Shown here piece by piece: positions 25,472-34,412 of a stretch of DNA of 64,000 nucleotides (position 1 is the stretch's first letter; every line of letters begins with the position of its first letter). The notes under the pieces are model-generated. The model had not been told where the DNA came from and ran no database searches. It was given only the letters and a program-made list of their open reading frames with translations. The position numbers and the translations under genes were made by a program. Origin of the DNA: Nitrosomonadales bacterium (GTDB lineage Bacteria; Pseudomonadota; Gammaproteobacteria; Burkholderiales; Gallionellaceae); assembly GCA_016199835.1 (NCBI GenBank), contig JACQFX010000059.1:1-64000 (forward strand), read 5' to 3'.

Positions 25472-25520
25472 GGCGGGTTCCGCCCGTCGTTGTAGACGAT
25501 GGCGAGTGGAATCCGCCCTA
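25469..25520. repeat. Imperfect palindrome after rarA
   Basis: TAGGGCGGGTTCCGCC at the rarA stop is matched by GGAATCCGCCCTA at 25508-25520 in inverse orientation, with a variable middle (GTCGTTGTAGACGATGGCG). It belongs to the GGGCGGATTCC/GGAATCCGCCC type of dispersed repeat. The rarA stop codon lies in the left arm. It may terminate or stabilise the rarA transcript. Confidence 0.6.
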
Positions 25521-25577
25521 CGAAAACCTTGCGGCTTACATACCTGCGCAAGCCGGATGTGCCAAAGAAGAAAACAA

Positions 25578-25621
25578 GTAGGTCGGGCTATGCCCGACAT
25601 GGTGGGCGTAGCCCGACCTAC
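25578..25621. repeat. GTAGGTCGGGC palindrome before serS
   Basis: GTAGGTCGGGC (25578-25588) and GCCCGACCTAC (25611-25621) are exact inverse complements, with an internal second copy of GCCCGAC/GTGGGC. It is the same element as at 26982-27025, so serS is bracketed by two copies. The serS ribosome binding site (GTGGAG) lies just downstream. Confidence 0.75.
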
Positions 25622-25625
25622 ATGA

Positions 25626-26960
<1,335 letters not shown>

Positions 26961-26981
26961 TCATTTTTGCGTCCATAGTCG

Positions 26982-27025
26982 GTAGGTCGGGCTACGCCCG
27001 ACGTGGCGGGCAGAGCCCGCCCTAC
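26982..27025. repeat. GTAGGTCGGGC palindrome after serS
   Basis: GTAGGTCGGGC at 26982-26992 and GCCCGCCCTAC at 27015-27025 form an inverse pair with one mismatch, around TACGCCCGACGTGGCGGGCAGA. It is the second copy of the element at 25578-25621. It lies between the convergent ends of serS and mltF and probably serves as a bidirectional transcript end. Confidence 0.75.
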
Positions 27026-27033
27026 ACAAAGGT

Positions 27034-28410
27034 TCAAGGCAAACTGAGCTTCGATATATCCGGGAAGCGCAAATGGAACGGCGATGACGGCAGGCTGGGC
27101 ATGTCACGCGGGTTCAGGCGTTTCAGCATGTCATAGTACAGGTGTACCGTCTCCACCAGCACCACCGCTTCGCCGCCGCGCGCATAGCCGTGTTTGGTCT
27201 GGTCTATGTATTCCGGCTGGGCCAGCAGCGGCATGGTCTTTTTCACATCCGTCCATGAATCCGGGTTGAGTCCGTTGCGTGCAGCCAGCACGCGCGCATC
27301 TTCCAGATGGCCTATGCCCTGATTGTAGGCGGCCAGCGCCAGCCAGGTGCGCTCCTCGTTCGCGATGCGCGGCGGCAATTGCTCCTTGAGCAGTTCCAGA
27401 TAACGCGCTCCGGCAAGGATGCTTGCACGCGCGTCCAGCCGGTTCTCCACGTGCATGCGATCCGCCGTTTCCTCGGTCAGCATCATCATGCCGCGCACGT
27501 TGGTGTATGAGGTGGCCAGCGGGTTCCAGTGCGACTCCTGATAGGCGAGCGCGGCGAGCAATTGCCACTCGATCCCGGTCACTGTTTCGGCCTCCTCGAA
27601 TATGCGGCGGAAACGCGGCAGTATGGTGCGCGCACTGGCCAGGAAGGCCGCCGCATCCACGGGTTCGAGCCGTTCGTTGTGGCCGTAATACCGATCCAGC
27701 AGGCGGCGCAGCGTGCCATCCCGTTTGATCAGCTCAAAGAACTTGCGCGCTTCCGCGAACAATTCTTCATCGCTGTCCGGCGCAAATGCCCAGGCCAGTT
27801 TGGAAGGCGTGGCAATATCGAGCGAGGCATTCAGTTTGGGGTGGAAATTGCGCGCCAGCGCGAGTTGCTCTTCGTTGGCGACCGTGCATTCGAGCTTGCC
27901 GTCAGCCACTTCAGCCAGCAGATCGTTCACCGTCTTGTCGCGGCGCGATTCCCATTGCAATGCGGGCAATGTCTTTTGCACCTCGCGCAATGCCTCTTCC
28001 TGTGGCGAGTCATCCACCACTGCAATATTTTTCCCGACCAGCGCATTCAGGCGCGGCGGCGGGGTCAGGCACACCATTTGTTCGCTGACGGTCTGGTAGG
28101 AAGACGTAAAACGTAGTCCGCCGGACTCGTTGCTGCGCATTCCGGCTGCGGAAAAATGCGCACGCCTGGTCATCAAGGCGGGGTTGATCTTGTCCGGCGG
28201 CAGCGGTAGCAGGCGTACCGGTACATGCAACTGTTTTGCGAACAGGGCGGACAACTGCTGCTCGAATTCCACGTCCACATTGTTTTTGCCCTGCTCCACA
28301 ATGATCGTCAATTCCTCCCGCCACGGCCTGGCAGGTGGGTCGGTGGCAGGCATGCAAGCCACCAGCAGGGCGGCGCTCAGCCAGGCAGGCAGAATAATTA
28401 ACGGGCGCAT
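27034..28410 (-). CDS. mltF: Membrane-bound lytic murein transglycosylase F (MltF)
   Basis: A lipoprotein of about 458 residues. The start at 28410 gives MRPLIILPAWLSAALLVAC with lipobox Cys19; an upstream in-frame ATG at 28449 would put 13 residues before the signal. The N-terminal half is an SBP_bac_3-type periplasmic binding domain (EELTIIVEQG to RRLLDRYYG). The C-terminal half is an SLT domain with catalytic Glu in LAYQESHWNP and the GMMMLTEETA and LAAYNQGIGH motifs. It cleaves peptidoglycan with 1,6-anhydro product formation. It is convergent with serS and divergent from tRNA-Ser. Confidence 0.93.
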   Translation of the reverse strand: MRPLIILPAWLSAALLVACMPATDPPARPWREELTIIVEQGKNNVDVEFEQQLSALFAKQLHVPVRLLPLPPDKINPALMTRRAHFSAAGMRSNESGGLRFTSSYQTVSEQMVCLTPPPRLNALVGKNIAVVDDSPQEEALREVQKTLPALQWESRRDKTVNDLLAEVADGKLECTVANEEQLALARNFHPKLNASLDIATPSKLAWAFAPDSDEELFAEARKFFELIKRDGTLRRLLDRYYGHNERLEPVDAAAFLASARTILPRFRRIFEEAETVTGIEWQLLAALAYQESHWNPLATSYTNVRGMMMLTEETADRMHVENRLDARASILAGARYLELLKEQLPPRIANEERTWLALAAYNQGIGHLEDARVLAARNGLNPDSWTDVKKTMPLLAQPEYIDQTKHGYARGGEAVVLVETVHLYYDMLKRLNPRDMPSLPSSPFHLRFPDISKLSLP

Positions 28411-28455
28411 GGAATGGCACATGCAAACATTCTGCCTGAATTTTTGCATTGCTGG

Positions 28456-28461
28456 TAAAAT
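28456..28461 (+). promoter_or_regulatory. Probable -10 element of the tRNA-Ser promoter
   Basis: TAAAAT is followed by a GC-rich discriminator (GCGCGCGCC), as in stringently controlled tRNA promoters, about 28 nt before the mature tRNA. No good -35 element was found at the usual spacing, so this is tentative. Confidence 0.3.
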
Positions 28462-28488
28462 GCGCGCGCCTAGAAAGTCGCACCCTTC

Positions 28489-28578
<90 letters not shown>

Positions 28579-28610
28579 ATCAAGTATTACCCCGTCCAAC
28601 GACGTACACG

Positions 28611-28646
28611 AAACCCGCTAAAGCTCAATTGCCTAGCGGGCTTTTT
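28611..28646 (+). terminator. Rho-independent terminator downstream of tRNA-Ser
   Basis: CCCGCTA (28614-28620) pairs with TAGCGGG (28634-28640) across a 13-nt loop and is followed by CTTTTTG. It is preceded by AAA, which pairs with part of the T-run. It suits the end of the tRNA transcript. A related terminator lies at the far end of the element (33410-33444). Confidence 0.75.
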
Positions 28647-28681
28647 GTTTTGTGCCGTATTTTCCCGTCTATTGCAATCGC

Positions 28682-28740
28682 GGGGGCATTGGGGGCATAA
28701 TTCCAACGAAATGCCCCCAGCCTGAAAATTATGCCCCCAG
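28682..28740. promoter_or_regulatory. Cluster of GGGGGCAT repeats, putative integrase arm sites (left end)
   Basis: Four copies of a GGGGGCAT core lie here: two direct (28682-28689 and 28691-28698) and two inverted (28711-28719 and 28732-28740, ATGCCCCCA). Three are extended by AATT or ATAAT. The cluster sits between the tRNA and the integrase start. Two more copies lie at the other end of the element. Tyrosine integrases bind such arm-type sites, so this is the likely recombination-regulatory region and may also control int transcription. Confidence 0.6.
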
Positions 28741-28755
28741 CGAGGTAAAAAGCTC

Positions 28756-30030
28756 GTGAAACTGTCCGATCCCAAAGTGAAGAAGGCCAAGCCCGAAGCC
28801 AAGCCCTACAAATTGGCTGACGGCGGCGGGATGTATCTTGAGGTAATGCCCAATGGATCAAAGTATTGGCGGCTAAAATATCGCTTTGGCGGCAAGGAAA
28901 AGAAGCTGGCCTTGGGTGTATATCCAGCCGTAACTCTGGCCCATGCCCGCATCCGCCGGGATGATGCACGCAAGCTGCTGGCGAATGGCATTGATCCCAG
29001 CGAGATAAAGCAAGCCCAAAAGAAGCAAAACAAGATTGCCATTGAAAATTCATTCGAGGCTATAGCCCGCGAGTGGCATACCCTGAACACCCCACGCTGG
29101 ACGGCTAACCATGCCTATGACGTGCTGCACTCGCTGGAAAAGGAAGTATTCCCCGCCTTCGGTGATGCCCCCATTTCCAGCATAGATGCCCCCACAGTGC
29201 TGGACGCGATCCGCAAAATTGAAGGGCGTAAGGCGCTGGACGTGGCGGGGCGAGTATTGCAGCGGGTGCGTGTGGTGTTCGCCTATGCCATTGCCAGCGG
29301 GCGCGCACGACATAACCCGGCGGCGGAAATCATGGGGGCGCTTGCACCCCGCCCGAAGAAGAAACACTACCCTGCAATCAAGCCGCACGAAATGCCCACC
29401 CTGTTGCACGCCTTGGCTGACTATTGGGAGCGAGACAAGGCCAGCACCTTGGCGAGAATTGCCACGCGCCTGTTATCGCTAACCTTTGTCCGCACGGGTG
29501 AGTTACGCGGAGCACGATGGAATGAATTTGATTTTGAAAAAATGCTTTGGACTATTCCGGCGGAACGCATGAAAGCTCGTGAGCCGCACACCGTACCACT
29601 CTCACGGCAGGCGCTGGCAGCCTTAAATGAAATTCATCCGCTTACTGGTCACGGTGCGCTGTTATTCCCCAGCCGTTCCGGTGAAGGTAAAGCTATGAGC
29701 GACAACACCATAAACATGGTGCTCAAACGCTCAGGCTATGCGGGCAAAATGTGCGGCCACGGCTTCCGCTCGGTGGCGTCCACATACTTGAACGAGCTGG
29801 GCACGATCCGGCCTGACATAATCGAAGCGCAATTAGCCCATGCCGATAAAAATGCCGTGCGCGCTGCCTACAACCGGGCGGATTACATGGAATACCGCAA
29901 GGCCATGATGCAATTCTGGGCGGACACGCTGGACAAGATGCAGCAAGGCGGCAAGCTCCCGAAGTGGGTGGAGTATGAGCCGCGCACCGAAGGCTACCGG
30001 GCGTCGCAAATAATCGCGCTGCGCGCATAG
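28756..30030 (+). CDS. int: Tyrosine recombinase / integrase (P4-type)
   Basis: A 424-residue integrase. An N-terminal DUF4102-like arm-binding domain (KLADGGGMYLEVMPNGSKYW, LGVYPAVTLAHAR) is followed by a SAM-like core-binding domain (about 95-190) and a catalytic domain. The catalytic residues are visible: Arg246 (FVRTGELR), His335 and Arg338 (HGFRS), His362 (LAHAD) and nucleophile Tyr372 (AAYNRADY). This family integrates islands and prophages at the 3' ends of tRNA genes, matching its position 180 bp after tRNA-Ser. It appears intact. Confidence 0.93.
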   Translation: MKLSDPKVKKAKPEAKPYKLADGGGMYLEVMPNGSKYWRLKYRFGGKEKKLALGVYPAVTLAHARIRRDDARKLLANGIDPSEIKQAQKKQNKIAIENSFEAIAREWHTLNTPRWTANHAYDVLHSLEKEVFPAFGDAPISSIDAPTVLDAIRKIEGRKALDVAGRVLQRVRVVFAYAIASGRARHNPAAEIMGALAPRPKKKHYPAIKPHEMPTLLHALADYWERDKASTLARIATRLLSLTFVRTGELRGARWNEFDFEKMLWTIPAERMKAREPHTVPLSRQALAALNEIHPLTGHGALLFPSRSGEGKAMSDNTINMVLKRSGYAGKMCGHGFRSVASTYLNELGTIRPDIIEAQLAHADKNAVRAAYNRADYMEYRKAMMQFWADTLDKMQQGGKLPKWVEYEPRTEGYRASQIIALRA

Positions 30031-30044
30031 TCGAAAGGGATGCT

Positions 30045-30710
30045 ATGGCAAATGAACTGAATGCTGAATCTGACGAGCAAGCGCGTGCAAGGAAATACTG
30101 CGAAATAAAAAGCCGCGAGGTAGAGGAACGATGGATAGAGTTTGAGCAGGCGAGGCTTAACGTCATCTTTTCAACGCTTGGCAACGTTGAGCCATATTTG
30201 CCTCGCGTCCACTCGGAAGATAAATCTACAAGGCTAGCCGACATTAGAAGTGGCATTGAGGCGGGTGATAGAAAAGCAATGTTGGCACATCTGGACATCA
30301 TGGCCGACGCACTTCGCGCCTTCGATGTCTTGCCGAAAAATACACGAGAAGCTCTCGCAGACGGGGCGGTAAAGATGCGAAAAAACCTGGAAAACTCGAA
30401 AGGTTTTTTGCCTCTCAAACGTGGGCAGAAACCAGCCGATTTCGATTCGGGGTTAAATATAGCGCTACGTATTGAATATCGGCGTTATTTATTGGGAGAA
30501 AGCCTCGCAGATGCCATGGCAAATGTGGTGTCTGTGGTGAAAGAATTTGGCGTTTCGGATTCCGTGGTTCATAAACGATGGAAGCTTCATCACAAATTGG
30601 CAAAGAGCATAATCAACAGGATGTATTCTGCCCTTGATGTGGTGGCTGATGTAACGGGCGTTCCGAATTCTATGCAGCCTGCAAAGAGGCAACGGACAAG
30701 GAGTCGGTAG
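30045..30710 (+). CDS. Hypothetical protein of the integrated element
   Basis: A 221-residue soluble, charged, mostly helical protein starting 14 nt after the integrase stop, with a purine-rich GAAAGGGA upstream. It has an N-terminal acidic helix region (DEQARARKYCEIKSREVEER) and a C-terminal segment (ESLADAMANVVSVVKEFGVS, then DSVVHKRWKLHHKLAKSI) that could be a helix-turn-helix. It ends in a basic tail (KRQRTRSR). I do not recognise a family. Coupling to int suggests a role in regulation or maintenance of the element, but this is inference. Confidence 0.7.
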   Translation: MANELNAESDEQARARKYCEIKSREVEERWIEFEQARLNVIFSTLGNVEPYLPRVHSEDKSTRLADIRSGIEAGDRKAMLAHLDIMADALRAFDVLPKNTREALADGAVKMRKNLENSKGFLPLKRGQKPADFDSGLNIALRIEYRRYLLGESLADAMANVVSVVKEFGVSDSVVHKRWKLHHKLAKSIINRMYSALDVVADVTGVPNSMQPAKRQRTRSR

Positions 30711-30720
30711 GGGGAAAGTC

Positions 30721-30748
30721 GGTACGCAAAACCAACTTAATACGTACC
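30721..30748. promoter_or_regulatory. Dyad GGTACG..CGTACC upstream of the AlpA-like gene
   Basis: Six-base arms GGTACG (30721-30726) and CGTACC (30743-30748) are separated by 16 nt in an AT-rich stretch, 90 bp before the AlpA-like start. Location and symmetry fit an operator for one of the element's own HTH proteins. There is no further evidence. Confidence 0.3.
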
Positions 30749-30837
30749 ATGCTATTTTCTTTTATGTGACTATGATGAACAACCATGATGCACCTAGCAT
30801 TGGGCTAGATGCGCATAAACCTCTACGGAGATTTATC

Positions 30838-31062
30838 ATGGTAAAAGAATCGCAACAAACCGCACCACACCCCGCGCAGTTCTATCGTCTGCCCCACCTC
30901 AAGAAAAAGTTCCAAGTATCAGGATCAAGCATTTGGGCTTGGGTAAAAAAAGGGACATTCCCGAAGCCTTATCACCTCTCGTCAAATTGCACGGCATGGT
31001 GCGCAGCGGATGTAGAGGCATGGGCACAATCTCGAATCACTGCATCGCAGGCCGGAAAGTGA
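30838..31062 (+). CDS. AlpA-like HTH transcriptional regulator
   Basis: A 74-residue MerR-type winged-helix protein of the AlpA (phage CP4-57/P4 Vis) family: FYRLPHLKKKFQVSGSSIWA, then WVKKGTFPKPYHLSSNCTAW and WCAADVEAWAQSRI. ATG 30838 has GGAG 7 nt upstream; the longer frame from 30766 is not family-like. AlpA/Vis proteins activate integrase expression and help excision in P4-like satellites. Here it is likely the control gene of the element. It is followed 11 nt later by another HTH gene. Confidence 0.85.
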   Translation: MVKESQQTAPHPAQFYRLPHLKKKFQVSGSSIWAWVKKGTFPKPYHLSSNCTAWCAADVEAWAQSRITASQAGK

Positions 31063-31073
31063 GGGCGGCGATC

Positions 31074-31412
31074 ATGGGGAAAATCGAAAATGAGAAAGCC
31101 GCCGGGGGCGTGGAAACCATAGCGGCGGCTGATGAAGCGAAGCGCGAACATTATGCCATGCTGATAAAAACCTTTCCCGGCAATTCTGCCGAGGTGCAAG
31201 GTGTGCGGCTATACCATGCGCTGCAATTCGCACCAATGGACACACTGGAGGCACGCAGTTATCTCGACATACTTCACCCGGCTGCCCGTTGCATGGAGCT
31301 ACGCAAACAATACCGAATTGATACCGTGTGGGTAACGCGCTGCACCAGCGAAGGCAAGCCGCATCGTGTCGCGCTGTATGTCTTGTTGCCGGGGAGCGTG
31401 TCCGATGAATAA
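31074..31412 (+). CDS. Helix-turn-helix domain protein (HTH_39-like)
   Basis: A 112-residue protein whose central part, FAPMDTLEARSYLDILHPAA followed by RCMELRKQYRIDTVW, matches the phage-associated HTH_39 pattern in which a split helix-turn-helix precedes a small beta wing (HRVALYVLL). ATG 31074 with GAGGG upstream is preferred to an open extension from 30933 that overlaps the AlpA-like gene. It overlaps the next short ORF by 8 nt. It probably binds DNA of the element, but the target is unknown. Confidence 0.75.
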   Translation: MGKIENEKAAGGVETIAAADEAKREHYAMLIKTFPGNSAEVQGVRLYHALQFAPMDTLEARSYLDILHPAARCMELRKQYRIDTVWVTRCTSEGKPHRVALYVLLPGSVSDE

Positions 31413-31548
31413 CCTGGACTGGCGGGAACGCCTGCACATGCTCTGCAATCGGTTTGCGCACCTTGGCATGGGCGCTGACCTCGCCGCGCTGTCTGTGGTC
31501 GAGGCGTGGGGTTTGTATCGCTTCCTGTCGCGTCTGGCGGATGGCTAG
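31405..31548 (+). CDS. Small 47-residue protein of the integrated element
   Basis: A 47-codon ORF overlapping the HTH gene by 8 nt and ending 3 nt before the next start. The peptide is helical and amphipathic (LDWRERLHMLCNRFAHLGMG, then SVVEAWGLYRFLSRLADG). Compact spacing on both sides supports its being a real gene. Function unknown. Confidence 0.6.
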   Translation: MNNLDWRERLHMLCNRFAHLGMGADLAALSVVEAWGLYRFLSRLADG

Positions 31549-31551
31549 GCG

Positions 31552-32028
31552 ATGGCGAAAAGCCGATTCAAGAACGCGACCGAGAAACGCGACGGCGGCG
31601 CATTCATCACACTGCCGTTGAGTGTGCTGAATGGTGCGGCGTACCTTGGTTTGAATGCTCATGCGCGCATGTTGCTGTTCGATCTTGCCGCCCAGTATCG
31701 GGGCGACAACAACGGCGACCTGTGCGCGGCATGGAAGCTGATGCACCCACGCGGCTGGAAGTCAGAAGAAACGCTGGGCAAGGCCAAGCGTGATTTATTG
31801 GAAGTTGGCCTGATCGTGGAAACGCGCAAGGGCGCGCGACCAAACAAGTGCAGTCTGTTCGCTTTGACGTGGTACGCGCTTGACGATTGCGGCGGCAAGC
31901 TGGACATAACCGCACAATCGTTTCCGCGTGGTGCATACAAGCTGAAAGACCCGCGCCCGGTTATCGTTCCGCGAGTGATGCAAAACGCAAACCGACCCAC
32001 GCCAGCCGTAGTAGAGCGCACAGGATAG
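31552..32028 (+). CDS. Putative winged-helix replication-type protein of the element
   Basis: A 158-residue protein. The N-terminal part (FITLPLSVLNGAAYLGLNAH, ARMLLFDLAAQYRGDNNGDL) and KSEETLGKAKRDLLEVGLIV read like the winged helix of phage replisome-organiser or plasmid replication-initiation proteins, in which a pattern of sense-and-branch helices ends in a beta wing (ETRKGARPNKCSLFAL). The C-terminus is basic. Its 3' end overlaps the first of four palindromic repeats (31999-32130). By analogy with plasmid iterons it may bind them, but there is no direct evidence. Its ATG is 3 nt after the previous stop. Confidence 0.6.
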   Translation: MAKSRFKNATEKRDGGAFITLPLSVLNGAAYLGLNAHARMLLFDLAAQYRGDNNGDLCAAWKLMHPRGWKSEETLGKAKRDLLEVGLIVETRKGARPNKCSLFALTWYALDDCGGKLDITAQSFPRGAYKLKDPRPVIVPRVMQNANRPTPAVVERTG

Positions 32029-32130
32029 CTACGGCAGGCGTAGTAAGGAAACCGGGAAAGGGGCTTCACTACTACGGCAGGCGTAGCTATGCGGGCAATT
32101 TTCCAGCCCTCTCTACTACGGCAGGCGTAG
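31999..32130. repeat. Four palindromic iteron-like repeats (CTACGGCAGGCGTAG)
   Basis: The 15-nt unit CTACGGCAGGCGTAG occurs at 32029-32043, 32072-32086 and 32116-32130, two copies extended to CTACTACGGCAGGCGTAG. A related copy in inverse orientation (ACGCCAGCCGTAGTAG) lies at 31999-32014, inside the end of the preceding gene. Each unit has internal dyad arms CTACG/CGTAG. The three direct units start 43 and 44 bp apart, about four helical turns. They may be replication iterons or operator sites of the element. Confidence 0.75.
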
Positions 32131-32221
32131 CCCTCTATAGAATTACCATCTATCCCTGTGCATCTTGTTGGGTATCTGGTTGGCAGTGAAGTGCAGCGCA
32201 CCAACTGAGAAAGGTTGAAAC

Positions 32222-32845
32222 ATGGCAACGAAAAAATCCAAGGAAGCAAAACCCCCAGCAATTACCGACAAGGAAAGAACCGAGCATCTATCAAAGATGG
32301 CATTACTACCCAGTACAAATGCTGCGGCAGTTGTTCAAGCCTTCGGGAAAGGGACTTTTGGTGAGCCGGATTTTCTTGTGCTGGTGACCGAGCTTCGCGA
32401 ACAATTTACCAAGGTAGAGAATGGCGACCTCCAATATTGTGAATCAATGCTGGTAGGGCAGGCGCACGCGCTGCAATCCATATTTGTGAGCCTCGCACGG
32501 CGCGCAATCAATCAGGAGTATTTGACGAATTACGAAACTTTTTTGCGCCTTGCATTGAAAGCGCAGAATCAAAGCCGCATGACGCTGGAAACATTGGCCG
32601 CGATCAAGAACCCGCCAGTGGTGTTTGCGAAGCAGGCGAATATCAACCACGGCAATGGCAACCAGCAAGTGAACAATGGAACGCCGCCAGCCATGCCGAA
32701 CATTCCGCACGCGCCCACGCACGCGGAGAAAAATATAAATCAGCCAAACGAACTATTAGAGGTGCAACATGGCAGCGAGACACTGGACGCAGGAACAACG
32801 GGCAAAGCAATCAGAAAAAATAAGGCAATGGCAGCCGTGGGCTAG
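32222..32845 (+). CDS. Hypothetical protein of the integrated element
   Basis: A 207-residue protein with a Lys-rich N-terminus, a helical middle (residues about 40-135, including LRLALKAQNQSRMTLETLAA), and an Asn/Gln/Pro-rich tail containing KQANINHGNGNQQVNNG. From memory, this Asn-rich KQAN..QQVNNG tail recurs in hypothetical proteins of proteobacterial islands, where no function is known. AAAGG lies 7-12 nt before the ATG. It overlaps the next small gene by 77 nt. Confidence 0.7.
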   Translation: MATKKSKEAKPPAITDKERTEHLSKMALLPSTNAAAVVQAFGKGTFGEPDFLVLVTELREQFTKVENGDLQYCESMLVGQAHALQSIFVSLARRAINQEYLTNYETFLRLALKAQNQSRMTLETLAAIKNPPVVFAKQANINHGNGNQQVNNGTPPAMPNIPHAPTHAEKNINQPNELLEVQHGSETLDAGTTGKAIRKNKAMAAVG

Positions 32846-32981
32846 ATCAACGGGAGCACGAACGTCGGCAGGCAAAGCGGCCTCATCACGCAACGCATAC
32901 AAGGGCGGGCACCGGGTGATGCTGCGCGAAATGTCCATGATGTTGCGAAAGCAGCGGGACATACTCAAGGATGCCGCCTAG
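32769..32981 (+). CDS. Small basic protein of the integrated element
   Basis: A 70-residue, strongly basic protein: WTQEQRAKQSEKIRQWQPW, then STGARTSAGKAASSRNAYKG and a helical end (REMSMMLRKQRDILKD). The tryptophan-rich start and GKAxxSRNAYKGG signature resemble short nuclease-associated modular DNA-binding motifs and recur, to my recollection, downstream of the preceding gene type in other islands. It is out of frame with and overlaps that gene by 77 nt, which is unusual, yet both frames read like protein. Function unknown. Confidence 0.65.
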   Translation: MAARHWTQEQRAKQSEKIRQWQPWARSTGARTSAGKAASSRNAYKGGHRVMLREMSMMLRKQRDILKDAA

Positions 32982-33072
32982 ATACCTTGGCATATTGCCT
33001 GATGGGCAGTATGGGCGTAGCCTGCGCCTAGAACTTGAACCTAGATTCAGCCCATTCCACGGGAGGCTTATT

Positions 33073-33264
33073 ATGAAATTTCAGCATCTATTTGTTGCGG
33101 CTGTTGCGGCAGTTTTTCTATCCGGCACCAATGCCGGGCAGGCAAAAGAAAAGATTGATGCCGCAATAGAGACAGTCAAAGTAACGGTAGCGGCGGATAA
33201 TGAAAAAACTGGGCGGCTAAACGAGACTGGCACTATGGTAATTCGGCGGCTCTTCTTTACATAG
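33073..33264 (+). CDS. Small secreted protein near the right end of the element
   Basis: A 63-residue protein with a signal peptide (FQHLFVAAVAAVFLSGTNAG) and a short Lys/Glu/Thr-rich mature part. GGGAGG at 33061-33066 precedes ATG 33073. No family is recognised. It is the last ORF before the right-end repeats and could be a small periplasmic cargo or a truncated gene. Confidence 0.55.
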   Translation: MKFQHLFVAAVAAVFLSGTNAGQAKEKIDAAIETVKVTVAADNEKTGRLNETGTMVIRRLFFT

Positions 33265-33281
33265 CCCTAGGCCCGCTACCT

Positions 33282-33303
33282 CTGGGGGCACAATCGGGGG
33301 CAT
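33282..33303. promoter_or_regulatory. GGGGGCA repeats, putative integrase arm sites (right end)
   Basis: CTGGGGGCA (33282-33290) and CGGGGGCAT (33295-33303) repeat the core found four times next to the integrase. Their presence just inside the other border supports the view that they are recombinase arm sites and helps place that border. Confidence 0.55.
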
Positions 33304-33356
33304 ATTGCAAAATCACGCCACGCAGATTAAGCAGGGGAGCGGTATTGCGCTAAGTG

Positions 33357-33415
33357 TTTGAATGACACCCTCCCAGAACACTGTTTTATAACATCTGATG
33401 CAATACACGAAACCC
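33357..33415. other. Putative degenerate right attachment site (attR)
   Basis: TTTGAATGACACCCTCCCAG onward (33357-33379) aligns with the tRNA-Ser T-arm/acceptor end TTCGAATCCCACCCTC..CCAGAA at 28554-28579, sharing GAAT, CACCCTC and CCAGAA. Further right TACACGAAACCC (33404-33415) repeats exactly a sequence found 29 bp after the tRNA (28605-28616). The match is imperfect, so the duplication may be old or the crossover may lie within a shorter core. The rest of the 322-bp stretch 33265-33586 holds the arm repeats, this site, a terminator and nothing else I can identify. Confidence 0.45.
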
Positions 33416-33444
33416 ACCGACTCTCTTGCGCTTGGCGGGTTTTT
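33410..33444 (+). terminator. Terminator at the right end of the element
   Basis: AAACCCACC (33410-33418) pairs with GGCGGGTTT (33434-33442) with one mismatch, followed by TTCG. It resembles the terminator after tRNA-Ser in sequence and position relative to the att-like repeat, so it may be the original tRNA terminator displaced by integration. Confidence 0.6.
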
Positions 33445-33586
33445 CGTTTCATCTGCCACGTTCCCGGTTGCACGCATAGCAGTATTTTGGACTGGCCTGA
33501 TTTTCCGGTTGCGGGAAATTCAATTGGGGCGGAAACTACGCGCCATAAAGCAGGTTTAACCCTTGGTAAAAACTCGGGAGATGAAA

Positions 33587-34363
33587 ATGCTCAAGCTGCT
33601 ATTCCTGTTGTGTGCTCTATTGTGGCCGGGGTTGGTATCGGCGGAGATCGGCAATGCGCTGGAAACATACAGAAAGGGCGACTTCAAGGCGGCTGCGGCA
33701 GAAATACAAAATCTGGCCAGGCAGGGCAATGCCGAGGCACAGGCTGATCTCGGAGAAATGTATGAAGAAGGCCTGGGGGTCCAGCAGGATTATGTACAGG
33801 CCGTAGAGTGGTTCCGTAAATCCGCAGCGCAGGGAAACGCTGATGCGCAAAGCAATCTGGGAATGATGTATTTCAATGGTCGCGGGATCCCGCAGGATTA
33901 TGCGCAAGCCGCCGAGTGGTTCCGCAAGTCATCTGCACATAGCCCTGCTGGCGCAAGCGATGGGAAAGACCCCTCTGCCCCACAGCACAATGAAAAACTC
34001 GAGTGGTACCGCAAGAACGTAGAGCGTGGCGTAGTCAATGCGCAACTCATACTCGGAACGATGTACGAATCCGGCTTGGGGATTCCGCAAGACTATGTAC
34101 AGGCAGTAGAGTGGTATCGCAAGGCTGCGGCGCAGGGCAACGTTGACGCACAAATCCTGCTCGGGGTTAAGTATGAAAAGGGGCTGGGCGTTGCGCAGGA
34201 TTATGTGCAGGCGCACATGTGGTTCAATCTGGCCGCCGCATCCGGTGACAGGGAAGCTATCAAACACCGCGATTCGCTGGCGGACAAAATGACTGTCAGC
34301 CAGATCGTGGACGCGCAGCGCCAGTTACAGGAATGGACAACCAGACACGATGGGCAGCCATGA
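33587..34363 (+). CDS. Secreted Sel1-repeat (TPR-like) protein
   Basis: A 258-residue protein with a signal peptide (MLKLLFLLCALLWPGLVSA). Four or five Sel1-like repeats follow, with the pattern AQADLGEMYEEGLGVQQDYV, AVEWFRKSAAQGNADAQSNL, MYESGLGIPQDYVQAVEWY and so on. Sel1 proteins are solenoid adaptors that mediate protein interactions, here in the periplasm. GGGAG at 33576-33580 gives the best spacing to ATG 33587; ATG 33581 is too close. It is just outside the right end of the integrated element. Confidence 0.88.
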   Translation: MLKLLFLLCALLWPGLVSAEIGNALETYRKGDFKAAAAEIQNLARQGNAEAQADLGEMYEEGLGVQQDYVQAVEWFRKSAAQGNADAQSNLGMMYFNGRGIPQDYAQAAEWFRKSSAHSPAGASDGKDPSAPQHNEKLEWYRKNVERGVVNAQLILGTMYESGLGIPQDYVQAVEWYRKAAAQGNVDAQILLGVKYEKGLGVAQDYVQAHMWFNLAAASGDREAIKHRDSLADKMTVSQIVDAQRQLQEWTTRHDGQP

Positions 34364-34412
34364 AATTCCTGCACATCCTGGCACACCGTTAACCCAATAA
34401 GGAGAAAGCATC

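Noticed and set aside
32026-32130. CRISPR-like mini-array
   Set aside because: Repeats are only 15-18 nt, few in number, palindromic throughout and without cas genes or leader; iterons or operator sites fit better.
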